NCBI GenBank assembly: GCA_963854835.1
Contig: OY978530.1
Location: 32,498,695 to 32,562,694 of the forward strand
Source: Megamerina dolium
Lineage: Eukaryota > Arthropoda > Insecta > Diptera > Megamerinidae
Reading direction: 5' to 3'
Length of the DNA stretch: 64,000 bases
Shown: piece by piece, positions 38,018 through 46,929 of the stretch
Position numbering within the stretch: position 1 is the first letter of the stretch
How the letters are laid out: each line of letters starts with the position of its first letter
Made by a program: the position numbers and the translations under genes
Notes under the pieces: model-generated
Databases searched by the model: none
Told to the model about the DNA's origin: nothing
What the model saw: only the letters and a program-made list of their open reading frames with translations

Positions 38018-39763
38018 TTATGCTGTGCAGACCGATATGCAAGTAGAAACCAAAAAGCCCAAAATTACGCAAACTTCTTTAAACACCGTTGATTCGAAGT
38101 TTCGCCCTTGGTCAGAATGCAGCTCTAATGGGACACCAAATCGTGTAATCCAATTGTTCACGAATACTTCAGCGACCATGTTCGCTTCTTGATTTGGAAT
38201 AGGGTACACTTCTGGCCACTTGCTAAAGTAGTCCATTACTACCAACACATACCTATTTCCCAAGTTGCTCGTGGGGAACGGTCCCGCTATGTCCAACGCA
38301 ATTCGTTCAAACGGAGCACCCGTGTTGTACTGTTGCATCTTACCTCGAGTCCTTCTATGTGGCCCTTTTGCTGATGAGCATTGGTCACATCTTCTTATAA
38401 AGTCTGCCACGGATTCCTGACACCCAACCCAGTAGAAGCGCCTCTTGACCTTTTCTGTGGTTTTAGCTATGCCTAAATGACCTCCACTGGATGCATTGTG
38501 ATATTCTGAAATTACCTCCTTGATTCTGGACTTTGGTACCACCAGAAGGTTATTTGCGGTTTTGCCATCTTCACTTTCCCATGTCCGGTACAGACAACCA
38601 TCACTAAGGTGCAAGCTTTGCCATTGCGCCCAGTATGCTTTAGATATCGGGCTTTCACTAGCCATTTCTTGCCAGTCTGGTCGGATGCCATGCTCTTTAC
38701 TTTTCATGATTTTTGCAAGATCTGGGTCGTTCCGCTGCTCTTTTTGTATTCGTTCACTGGTCCAGGACTCTTCCGGAAGGGCATTTAAAAGCCGGATGTC
38801 TACAATGTGTTCCTTGCTTTCGGCTCGTGAACAATGTTTGCATTCAGTGCTGCAGGGACGATGCGATAAGGCATCAGCATTGCCATGATGATCTCCTTTA
38901 CGGTGCTCAATTACAAAATCGTAGCTTTGCAATCGCTCAATCCATCGCGCTAGTTGACCTTCCGGATCCTTGAATTGTAGTAGCCACCGGAGCGCTGCAT
39001 GGTCAGTCCTGAGATGGAATTGTTGTCCGTATAGATACTTATGAAAGTGTTTCACGCATTCCATTATGGCAAGTAGCTCCCTTCGCGTTACGCAGTAGTT
39101 TCGCTCTGGTTTTGACAAAGTTTTGCTGTAGTAGGCTATCACTTTTTCTTGTCCTTCTATTATCTGAGACAGTACTCCGCCGATTCCGTAGCCGCTCGCA
39201 TCCGTATCCAATATAAATGTTTTGCCAGGTGTTGGGTAAGCTAATACTGGTGCGGAGCAGAGTTGTTCTTTGAGCTGTTCGAAAGCCTTATCTTGTGTAG
39301 CACCCCATTTGAATGCCTGGTTCTTCCTAGTTAGCTCATGTAAACTACTGGCTATGTTTGCAAAGCCGGGCACGAACCGTCTGTAGTAGGTACACAGGAA
39401 ACTTCTTAGATCATGCAGGTTTGTTGGTTTTGGCCACTTTTTCACCGCTGCTATTTTCTCGTCGTCTGTGTGAACGCCTTTCGTGGTTACCTTGTGACCG
39501 AGATACCGAACTTCACGTTTGAAAAGTGAACACTTCCTTGAGTTCAGTTTCAGTCCAGCGGCTTCTATTCGTTCAAAAACCTCCTTCAATTTCGGTGCAT
39601 CTTCACCTGTTGCTGTGCGAAGTTTTATACCAACTAATGGCACAAACTCTTTCACCAGGCCACTTTTTATTATCGAGTGAGACGCGCCAGTATCCAAAGT
39701 CAAAATAAATGCTTTATTGTTAATTTTTCCATCGATGGTCAGACTGTTAGGCACGCGTTCCAT
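38018..39763 (-). pseudogene. Pol of the second gypsy element with RT core deleted
   Basis: 581 codons. Starts with a retropepsin motif (FILTLDTGASHSIIKSGLV), then jumps within a few residues to the RT palm end (KEVFERIEAAGLKLNSRKCS, RYLGHKVTTKGVHTDDEKI), so about 300 residues including the catalytic DD box are missing. RNase H is complete (FILDTDASGYGIGGVLSQ, TRRELLAIMECVKHF, LRTDHAALRWLLQF, GNADALSHRP), as are the integrase zinc finger (YHNASSGGHLGIAKT ... CDQCSSAKG) and two catalytic Asp (ERIALDIAGPFP, ELHSDQGRNFES). The catalytic Glu segment is lost. The long open frame despite the gaps implies clean in-frame deletion. It lies in the -1 frame relative to Gag. Confidence 0.9.
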
Positions 39764-39831
39764 TTGAGAGATGAGAATGGTGGGGCAACCCGTTGTGGGA
39801 GCCAGCTCACGCCCCTTGGAACTGGCTCGTT

Positions 39832-41127
39832 TTAATTTAACGATGGCTTATACGTAGTCTCGTTAATGCTGTTCACCCCGTCTTCGAGTTTTTTCTTCCC
39901 TGGAGAGCTTGATCGAGAACGTTTTCGACGGCGATCCCGTGCCATATGTCCAGGTTTAGCACAATTAAAGCACTTTCCACTAAATGTGCCTTCACGTCGA
40001 ACTACTGCAGCTTGCTCGGACTTGATCACTTGGCGTACCACTTCAACCAGATCATCCGTTTCAATCCCCAATTTCCGAACCTTATGTGTTGGACGACACA
40101 TCAAACCAGCAGCTTCATATGTCAGCGCACTGCTAACAATTTCTGCAAAAGTCGCTCTCGGGGACATGATTGTTTGTCGTTTTGTTTCGGGATCACGTAT
40201 GCCTTCGATGAATGTGTCAATTTTAATTATCTCAATGAAATCACTAGGTTTGCCAGCATACGAGATGTTGCACAGCCGTTCATTATCTGAGGCATATTGT
40301 TGAAGAGTTTCGCCAATCCGTTGTACCCTTGCTTTTAGTTCTACTCTGTGCAACTGGGTCATATAGCTACTGTCGTATTTCCGCTTCAAAGTATCCATCA
40401 ACGCTTGATAGCTGTTGCGCTCGTGCTCTGGAACCTGCTGTAAAACTTCCGCTGCATTACCTTTTAATGCCACAATTAATGCAGAAGTTTTTTCGTTAAC
40501 ACCCCACTGATTTGCTAAGGCGGTTGTTTCAAATTGCAACTTGAAAACATCAAAAGCCGTCGATCCATCAAACGTTGGTGATTTTAATTTGATGGCACCA
40601 GAATCTCGAACGATTGTTGTTGTAGTTCCACTTAGTTCTATTGAATTAAAGCGATTTTCCAGGTGCCGAATCTTCTCGTCTATTACAACTTGTTTCTCGC
40701 TTAGCTCTTGTACTTTCTGGTCAGTCTGATCCATTCTTTCTAAGAATTGCTTTTGAATATCTAAAGAGGCCTCGGTAAGCTGTTCCTGCATGACGGTAGA
40801 GTTTTCTTCAAATTTCTCTTGCAACAGTGTAGCCATTCCTTTCTTAGATTCAGTAGAGTGTTTATCAAGTTGCTCCTGCATCTGCTGCATCATCGATTTC
40901 ATAAACTCCATCATTTGGCCAGATGCGTCCGTTTTTTCCACTTCTTCAATTACACCACCTGCAACATCTTCTTCATAGAACTCATGTTCATCAACATTTA
41001 CACCGTTGGCTTCCATAGCCTCTCGTAGTCTCACTTGCAGTTCTGCCTTAATACCGGATGAGGATAGATCCAATGATGCTAACTGTTGTTTCAGTTGCTC
41101 CACTTTCAGCTGGTTAAACTTCACCAT
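39832..41127 (-). CDS. Gag polyprotein of the second gypsy element
   Basis: About 431 codons from the ATG at 41127; the frame is open from 41157, but the extra ATG there lies in the primer-binding region. Order of parts: a SAP-like N-terminus (QLKVEQLKQQLASLDLSSSG), an acidic stretch, a long coiled coil (about residues 70-160, MMQQMQEQLDKHS, QLTEASLDIQKQFLERMDQT), a capsid-like domain (SPTFDGSTAFDVFKLQFETT), and one CCHC knuckle (CFNCAKPGHMARD) with a basic tail (RRKRSRSSSPGKKK). The knuckle lacks its fourth residue: C..C....H....D replaces the final Cys. It would build virus-like particles and bind RNA. It could still serve or interfere in trans with complete relatives. Confidence 0.88.
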   Translation of the reverse strand: MVKFNQLKVEQLKQQLASLDLSSSGIKAELQVRLREAMEANGVNVDEHEFYEEDVAGGVIEEVEKTDASGQMMEFMKSMMQQMQEQLDKHSTESKKGMATLLQEKFEENSTVMQEQLTEASLDIQKQFLERMDQTDQKVQELSEKQVVIDEKIRHLENRFNSIELSGTTTTIVRDSGAIKLKSPTFDGSTAFDVFKLQFETTALANQWGVNEKTSALIVALKGNAAEVLQQVPEHERNSYQALMDTLKRKYDSSYMTQLHRVELKARVQRIGETLQQYASDNERLCNISYAGKPSDFIEIIKIDTFIEGIRDPETKRQTIMSPRATFAEIVSSALTYEAAGLMCRPTHKVRKLGIETDDLVEVVRQVIKSEQAAVVRREGTFSGKCFNCAKPGHMARDRRRKRSRSSSPGKKKLEDGVNSINETTYKPSLN

Positions 41128-41158
41128 TTTTTTAAGCAATCCCACCGCTGTCACCAAT

Positions 41159-41359
41159 TGTTACGAAAATGCCTTTATTGGGCTGTTCGTATCGACTAGA
41201 TTGCTTAAAAAAAATGTACAAATCAATTCTATTTTTCTTATTAAATTCAAATATAAAAATATCTCAAATATTTCAAAGAGAATCTAATTTCTAATCTTTC
41301 TGTACAAGTATATTTTTCAGCAGTGTTTTTGTTAAGTGATTTGTTTATTATTTACAACA
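41159..41359 (-). repeat. 5' LTR of the second gypsy element
   Basis: 201 bp; differs from the other LTR at GCTTAAA/GCATAAA and CAGCAG/CACCAG. Directly inside it the minus strand reads TGGTGACAGCGGTGGGAT, probably the primer-binding site (weak tRNA-Leu resemblance). Confidence 0.95.
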
Positions 41360-41363
41360 ATAT

Positions 41364-41520
41364 TTTGTTGAAGTTATTTCTGATGTTAGTCAGTAATCTA
41401 AAAACAGTCAAGCAATAAAGTACGATTTCGTTTGTACTTCTACAATACTTATTATTCTGTATCGCTGCTAAAAAAGCTTAAAAGCTCAACATTTGGTGAC
41501 CCCGACGTTTCACCGATTTT
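41364..41520 (+). other. LTR end and tRNA-Trp-like primer-binding site
   Basis: AATAAAG at 41416-41422 looks like an LTR polyadenylation signal, and the LTR appears to end CTCAACA before TTTGGTGACCCCGACGTTT. TGACCCCGACGT matches the complement of the tRNA-Trp 3' end, the primer known from CsRn1/Kabuki-type elements. The link between this PBS and the 17.6-like pol downstream is positional. Confidence 0.5.
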
Positions 41521-42745
41521 TTTCAATAAATTGAAGCCATTATCGTAACGGATATTTTTATTCGGGAATTTTCTTTGCGGAAGCAAGATTTGCAAACAAT
41601 TTACAATACGAATTTTGATATAACTTCGTCACACATTTGGCTTATTTTAACGATTTACCAAAAATGTTAAAGTAGAAGGTGCGATGTAAATCGCTTTAGA
41701 CAAACAAAAACTCGTGCTCACACGCATTTACTCCACCCTGCCAATCGAACATTTCGACCTTTTAATTATGTTTACACCTTAACCATTACATGGCGATCCT
41801 GCGGACATCGAACTAGGGTCAATATTCATCTCTTCCATATGAATCAGGAACAATTTAACGAGATTTTTGAAAAGTGAGTAAAATTCTAAAATACCATCCG
41901 TAGCCGGTAACGGTACAACCAGTGCTCCTCCCCTACGCACCAACTCTGCAGATAGCATGCTCGAAACCAATATTCATAGAAGAACACAGAGCCAGCGAAC
42001 GGCATCAACGACAAAGCAAGAAAGAAAACAAATACTAAAAAAGGCGGTAGACGGAGTAACAAGATAAAACGAAAGATAGCGGATCTTTACAGGATCATCC
42101 CATTAACCATAAGCAAGCAACAAAAAAGCAAATTCATAAACAAACAATTGGATCTGAAACGAAAATTTTAATGGGATATTTCAAATGCAAGGAAGAAATG
42201 ATAACCAAAAACGGGTATCGCTTCCGCAAAGAGCGTAAATGAAGAAAACACCGTGCTGCTGTACTCAAATATATCTACCTGCTCAATATTCATTATAAAA
42301 AATATGGAAACATATTGGATTAGTAACAATAAGACAGAACAATGTTTAAGCTATTATAGAAATATACATTTTAATCTAATTGATACATGGAATTCCAAGT
42401 TTTACATAGTTTGTTAGCAAAACTAAAGAAAACCCCAAATAGGACATTTACGAAGAATAACATAGAAGATAAAAAGAAATTATTAAATGAGATTTGGGAA
42501 AATTTAAACAAAAATATAGATAGTATAGACCGTAAAATTAATTAGACATAAAATTAAGTACGCAGATTAGTCATTATTCACAAGCCAGAAACAGACATGA
42601 CCATTTTTAATATCGAATTAGCCCATAGGGCGATACCAGTTTTCACTGAGCAACATAAAGAATTAGAGGCATTTTTAACTATTGTTGAGCTACTATACAA
42701 CACTTACGAAGAAGGTGCAAAGAAACAACTATTTAATTCATAAAA
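41521..42745 (+). other. Leader and Gag region of the decayed gypsy, no intact frame
   Basis: A-rich sequence with only short frames. MNQEQFNEIF-like phrases near 41850 and Lys/Asn-rich fragments at 42000-42740 may be Gag debris. Nothing firmer can be said. Confidence 0.35.
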
Positions 42746-42978
42746 ACGGCAGAATCCTTGTGACATCACTTTTTCTGAGCTTTGTCACAGAGTTCTTTCA
42801 GAAGCTTTTTCATGGCAAATTGTTACTGCCGGAATAATTGCCAATGCTTGACGACAGGTGGGTACCGTTCGAAAGAAAAATCCTTTCGATATTAAATTTG
42901 TTATGCTTCAGACAGGAATCGAACACACGACTTACAGATCAGAAGGCCAACGCACTAACCACTGAGCTACGGTACCCA
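42746..42978 (-). mobile_element. tRNA-derived SINE, copy 7 (3' truncated body)
   Basis: Minus copy from CGGCAGAATCCTTGTGACATC to the tRNA head at CTACGGTACCCA (42978). The last 110 or so bases of the element, including the tail, are missing. The B box is altered (GGAATCGAACACACGA on the plus strand). Confidence 0.85.
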
Positions 42979-43099
42979 TCAAAAATAGAGCTAACACAAA
43001 TATTTAGAGAATATCAATCGATTTTTTTCCTAGAATGAGAAAATCTTGCAACCAAAAATGTTTATAAACAAAAGCTAAACTTATCACAAGCAACATTAA

Positions 43100-43350
43100 A
43101 CCACCACACATACAGAATATTCTGAAATCAAAAAATAAGTTAAAGATTTGATAGATAATGATATTATAGAATCCTCTTACAGAAGCTCTTATAGCGCATC
43201 ATTACTATTAGTACCTAAAAAGACGACAAAAAGAAATGACGCTTAGTAGTAGAGTTTAGAAATGCGAGAATAGTAAATGATAAATTTCAACTAACAAGAT
43301 TAAAGGACGTTCTAAACATGTAGGAAGAGCTTAATATTTTTCAACGCTAG
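43100..43350 (+). pseudogene. RT N-terminal part of the decayed gypsy
   Basis: Reads DLIDNDIIESSYRSSYSASL then LLVPKKTTKRNDA, VEFRNARIVNDKFQLTRLKD and VLNM.EELNIFQR across two frames. This is the RT finger region (..SP..SP..LV.KK.D...R..VDFR.LN..T..D..P.P.I) of 17.6/297-type gypsy elements. It is cut at about 43356 by a mariner insertion. Confidence 0.7.
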
Positions 43351-43357
43351 ATAATTA

Positions 43358-44402
43358 CCCGACCTGACATATAGATGGCAGCAGTAGTTTGAAAAAAAAA
43401 ATTACTTTGGTGAAAAGTGGCAACCTTATAAAACATATGCTTAACTTTCAAGCCGCCACAATGTTTAGTATTTGTTTTGGAGCCATCGAAAGTTAACGAC
43501 CTCAGTGAATTTGTAAACATGGAAAAAATTGGTCACCGTTATGTAATTCAATACTTTCATTTGAAAGGTCTCAGTCCAATAAATATTGAAACCGAACTAG
43601 ATTTTACTCTGGAGGAGTCTGCTCCTTCGTTTACGACCATAAAATATTGGGTGGCAGAGTTGAAACTATATCGTAGGAGCTTCCAAGACGAACACCGTAG
43701 TGGTCGACCAATTGAGTATTGGATGATCGCCCGCTGGAGGTGCGTGAGCTAGGTGAAATTACAGTCATTTCAATTAGTGCTATATATCGTATATTGACCG
43801 AAAATTTGGAGATGAAAAAGCCGTGTGCAAGATGGGTCTCGTTTGCTCACAATAGAACAAAACGAATAGAAACGTCGTGAAGATGTTTTTATAGGCGATG
43901 TTTCACAGTAATAAATCTTAGTTTTTGCGACGGGTCGTAACTATGGATGAGACACCTGAGACAAAGGAGCAGTCAAAACAGTCGAGTGAAAGGGGATAAT
44001 TGTGTCCAAAGAAGGCGAAGACAGTTCCATCTGCAGTCAAGGTTATGGCGTCTGTTTTTTGGCATGCACATGGGATAATTTTTATTGATTATCTTCAAAA
44101 ATGAAAAACAATCACCGACGAGTATTATACTAATGATGAAATAAATGAAATAAAAGAAAAAATACCGCATTTGGCAAAAAGAAAGTATTGTTTCATCATG
44201 ACAATGCACCAGTTCACACATCCGCTATTGCGATGGCCAAAATCAATAAGGTAAAAGTCGAATTGCTTCAGCACACACCTTATTCGCCAGATTTAGCTCC
44301 TTCGGATTATTTTCTATTTGCAAATTTGAAAAATGGCTTGGTGGTAGAAGATTTGCAAACAATGAAGAGGTGGAGTCTGCGGTAGATGACTATTTTAATG
44401 AC
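43358..44402 (+). pseudogene. mariner element nested in the gypsy RT
   Basis: Starts after TA at 43356-43357 with CCCGACCTGACATATAGATG. Transposase from ATG 43519: MEKIGHRYVIQYFHLKGLSP, ESAPSFTTIKYWVAELK, DEHRSGRPIE, then frame breaks; further on VMASVFWHAHG-like sequence, the second catalytic Asp in FHHDNAPVHTSAIAMAKI and the third in YSPDLAPSDYFLFANLKNG. It ends at NNEEVESAVDDYFND, where the C-terminus and right terminal repeat are missing and the gypsy RT resumes. The first catalytic block is reduced to VTMDET-like sequence. Mellifera-type wording, clearly inactive. Confidence 0.8.
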
Positions 44403-45060
44403 TAGCTCATTTCACAAATATCATTATATAAAAACTCTAGACCAATGACAGCATTTTCCACGAAGGATGGGCATTATCAATTCAAACGTTTACCATTCGT
44501 ACTAAAAATCTTATCCAATAGTTTTCAACGTATGTATGTTAACAAGGGTATTAAAAAGTTGAAATTCAGAAGCTTTCCTATAAGTAGATGACATAATAGT
44601 ATTCGGTTGCTCATTAAATCACCATAATCGAAACCTTATAAAAGCTTTCAATCGTTTTCAATCAAAAATCATATACCTAGGACACCCTATAACAGACAAG
44701 GGATTAGAAACAGATCCTACAAAATGAGAAGCGGTTATGAAATACCCACAACCAACTAATACTGACAAAGTAAGGAGATTTGTAGCCTTTTTTTAATTAT
44801 TGCCGACGATTCATATCGGATTTTGCAGCACAATATCCAAACTTTGATAAGCTTATTATTCTAACTACAGACTCATCTGATTTAGCACTATGAGCAGTAC
44901 TCTCACAATGAGCGATGGGTGATGATTTACCAATATCTTATGCAAGCAAATCTTTGCAAAAACATGTCTTCAACAAACCAATAATTGAAAAAGAATTACT
45001 AGCTGGGGAATAAATATTTTTAAACCATACCTTTAGGAGAAAAAAAATTTAATAGGCACT
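44403..45060 (+). pseudogene. RT palm, thumb and RNase H start of the decayed gypsy
   Basis: Resumes with MTAFSTKDGHYQFKRLPFVL and NSFQRMYVNKGIKKL, then VDDIIVFGCSLNHH-like sequence across a frame break, and a thumb ending in KVRRFVAF. RNase H begins LTTDSSDLAL and continues as DLPISYASKSLQKHVFNKPI and IEKELLAGE. Stops and one-base shifts throughout. The wording fits the 17.6/297 group. Confidence 0.75.
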
Positions 45061-45199
45061 AGTGGCGTAGCCAGGGGAATTAGGACTTGTTAAAAAAGAA
45101 AAATTATATATACATATTTAAAAATCATTCATTAAAAATTTTTTTAAAATACATCTTTTCATCTAATCCCCCTTGCCAAAATCCTGACTACGCCACTGG
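45061..45199. mobile_element. hAT-like MITE
   Basis: About 139 bp with inverted ends AGTGGCGTAGCCAGG (left) and CCTGACTACGCCACTGGC (right), a common hAT-type terminus. It splits the RNase H motif of the decayed gypsy: IGT on the left and DHRPLVSL on the right. TAGGCACT on the left and CGGCCACT on the right fit a diverged 8-bp target duplication. Confidence 0.75.
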
Positions 45200-45540
45200 C
45201 GGCCACTGATCATAGACCACTAGTCTCACTGTTTTTACATAAGAATCCATCTTCAAAGATGACAAGAATCCGACTAGATTTATCGGATTATAATTTTGAG
45301 GTAAAAGTAACACTAACGCGGACGCTCTCTCATATATGAAATTAGATAGCAGCAACCTCAAACAATTTATATCACAAAAAGAGAACGAAGAAACTGCGGA
45401 GATACTATTACAGACAAGAAGCACAGAAAAAGCAACTGATAATGCGAGCAATAATAAAAAAGAGCAAAGGCAACAAAAAGAACACACTAATGTGGTTACA
45501 TCGTTCTTTATCATACATTAATGATCTAGCCCTTAGTGAT
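45200..45540 (+). pseudogene. RNase H end and linker of the decayed gypsy
   Basis: Continues with DHRPLVSLF, SSKMTRIRLDLSDYNFEV, NTNADAL and a 61-codon open tail MKLDSSNLKQFISQKENEET rich in Lys/Gln/Glu. This is the RNase H to integrase linker of gypsy elements. A SINE interrupts it downstream. Confidence 0.65.
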
Positions 45541-45628
45541 AATGACTATATTTTGAAATCGATGAATATATATACTTACATTCAAACAAACGTATAACCG
45601 GTTACAAATGAATAAAGCCTCGCCAATA

Positions 45629-45993
45629 AAAAAAATAAATAAATATGTGGCACTTAAAGCCCCAAAGGGCTCATTGGCCGAGCTTCTCTTCTATTACTGT
45701 TGTGCGTCTTAAATTTTGGACAGTATTAGAATGGACCTACTTATTTTAGCCGGTTCCGAACGGCAGAACACTTGTGACATCACTTTTTCTGAGCTTTGTC
45801 ACAGAGTTCTTTTTAGAAGCTTTTTCATGGCAAGTTGTTACTGTCGGAAGAATTGCCAATTGCTTGCCGACAGGTGGGTACCATTCGAAAGAAAAATCTT
45901 TTCGATATAAAATTTGTTATGCATCAGCCAGGTATTGAACCACGACCTACAGATCAGAAGGCGAACACACTAACCACTGAGCTACGGCACCCA
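45629..45993 (-). mobile_element. tRNA-derived SINE, copy 8 (full length, subfamily B)
   Basis: Minus copy ending GAGCTACGGCACCCA at 45993. It has the subfamily-B markers (GGTTCAATACC and AATGGTACC on the minus strand) and is nearly identical to copy 5. CAATAAA occurs at both borders and may be the target duplication. Confidence 0.92.
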
Positions 45994-45999
45994 ATAAAT

Positions 46000-46860
46000 A
46001 TATTAATTTACAAAGCTCCAGTACAAAGATAAAAATTAATCGATGAATACCATAATTCATGTACGGCAGGACACTTGGGATTAAGGAAAATAATCTAAAA
46101 ACAAAGATACATATGGAAGGACATGGAAAAATGGTAAAAGAATACATAAATATTTAATTGTGCAATATGTACTAAAAATAAAACAACACGACATATAAAG
46201 GAAAAACTAATAGCAACAGATACACTAGCAGCTAATTTCGAGAAAATTTCAATTGACACAGTAGGACCATTACGACTGTCAAATGGTAATAGATATCTAC
46301 TAACAATGCGATGTGATCAAAGGCGCAGAGAGGAGAATCGCAACCACCCTTGTCGAACAATTTATACTCAAGTATTGTTGTATCAAAATACGTAAATCAA
46401 ACAAACAGAATTTACCAATGAGCTAATGAACAAATTATATTATATGTCAATTATTAGACACACGACAAGTATTCTCAACTCCAGATCATATAGGATATCT
46501 GGAAAGAAATCACAGAGTACTTAATGAGTATTTGCTTTCTTTCACTGATGATCAGTAATAGGACAATTACCAACTGTTGAGTTATGTGTTTACATATAAC
46601 ACAAAACCACATGTAGATACTATGTAATAACCATTTAGATTAGTTTTCGGATTAGTTTTGCTGAACAACAAAAACAAAATCTACGACTTAGATAATTACG
46701 CTAATGAGTTAAAAGTTATGGTGAAAACGTCGATAAATAAAACTAGGATAGATGATAGATAGTGTAAAAGAGTAAAGAAAATTATACTAAGATAAAAATA
46801 CTAACACATTTAATTAAAAATCGGAAACTCAGTATTCAATAAAAAAAGGAGTAAATTCAT
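46000..46860 (+). pseudogene. Integrase of the decayed gypsy
   Basis: KLIDEYHNSCTAGHLGLRKI is the H2C2 finger, followed by CAICTKNKTTRHIKEKLIAT and the first catalytic Asp in FEKISIDTVGPLRLSNGNRY. After that the frame is lost; GYLERNHRVLNEYL-like sequence at 46490-46530 probably held the catalytic Glu. The end at 46860 is approximate. Confidence 0.65.
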
Positions 46861-46929
46861 TTGTAAATATAAATGGAACAATTAAGGAATTCTTCCGATA
46901 GAGGAGTTAGATTAGGTTAAGCGGCCGCC

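Larger units (their letters stand above)
37349..41359 (-). mobile_element. Second Ty3/gypsy element, deletion derivative
   Basis: 4011 bp with 201-bp LTRs (37349-37549, 41159-41359) that differ at two positions by eye (about 1%), and ATAT at 37345-37348 and 41360-41363 as target duplication. The internal part has an intact-looking Gag, but pol lacks most of the protease and RT and the end of the integrase core. A purine-rich GTGGAGGGCAG precedes the 3' LTR as the polypurine tract. It cannot copy itself without help. Confidence 0.95.
41364..46860 (+). mobile_element. Decayed 17.6/297-like gypsy element with nested insertions
   Basis: Plus-strand relic: LTR end and primer-binding site near 41500, Gag-like debris to 42740, RT at 43100-43350 and 44450-44800, RNase H at 44850-45360, integrase at 46030-46320 and decayed sequence to 46860. 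Nested inside are SINE copy 7, a mariner, a hAT-like MITE and SINE copy 8. The host reading resumes after each. Its left LTR has been cut by the second gypsy element (ATAT at 41360). Confidence 0.75.
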
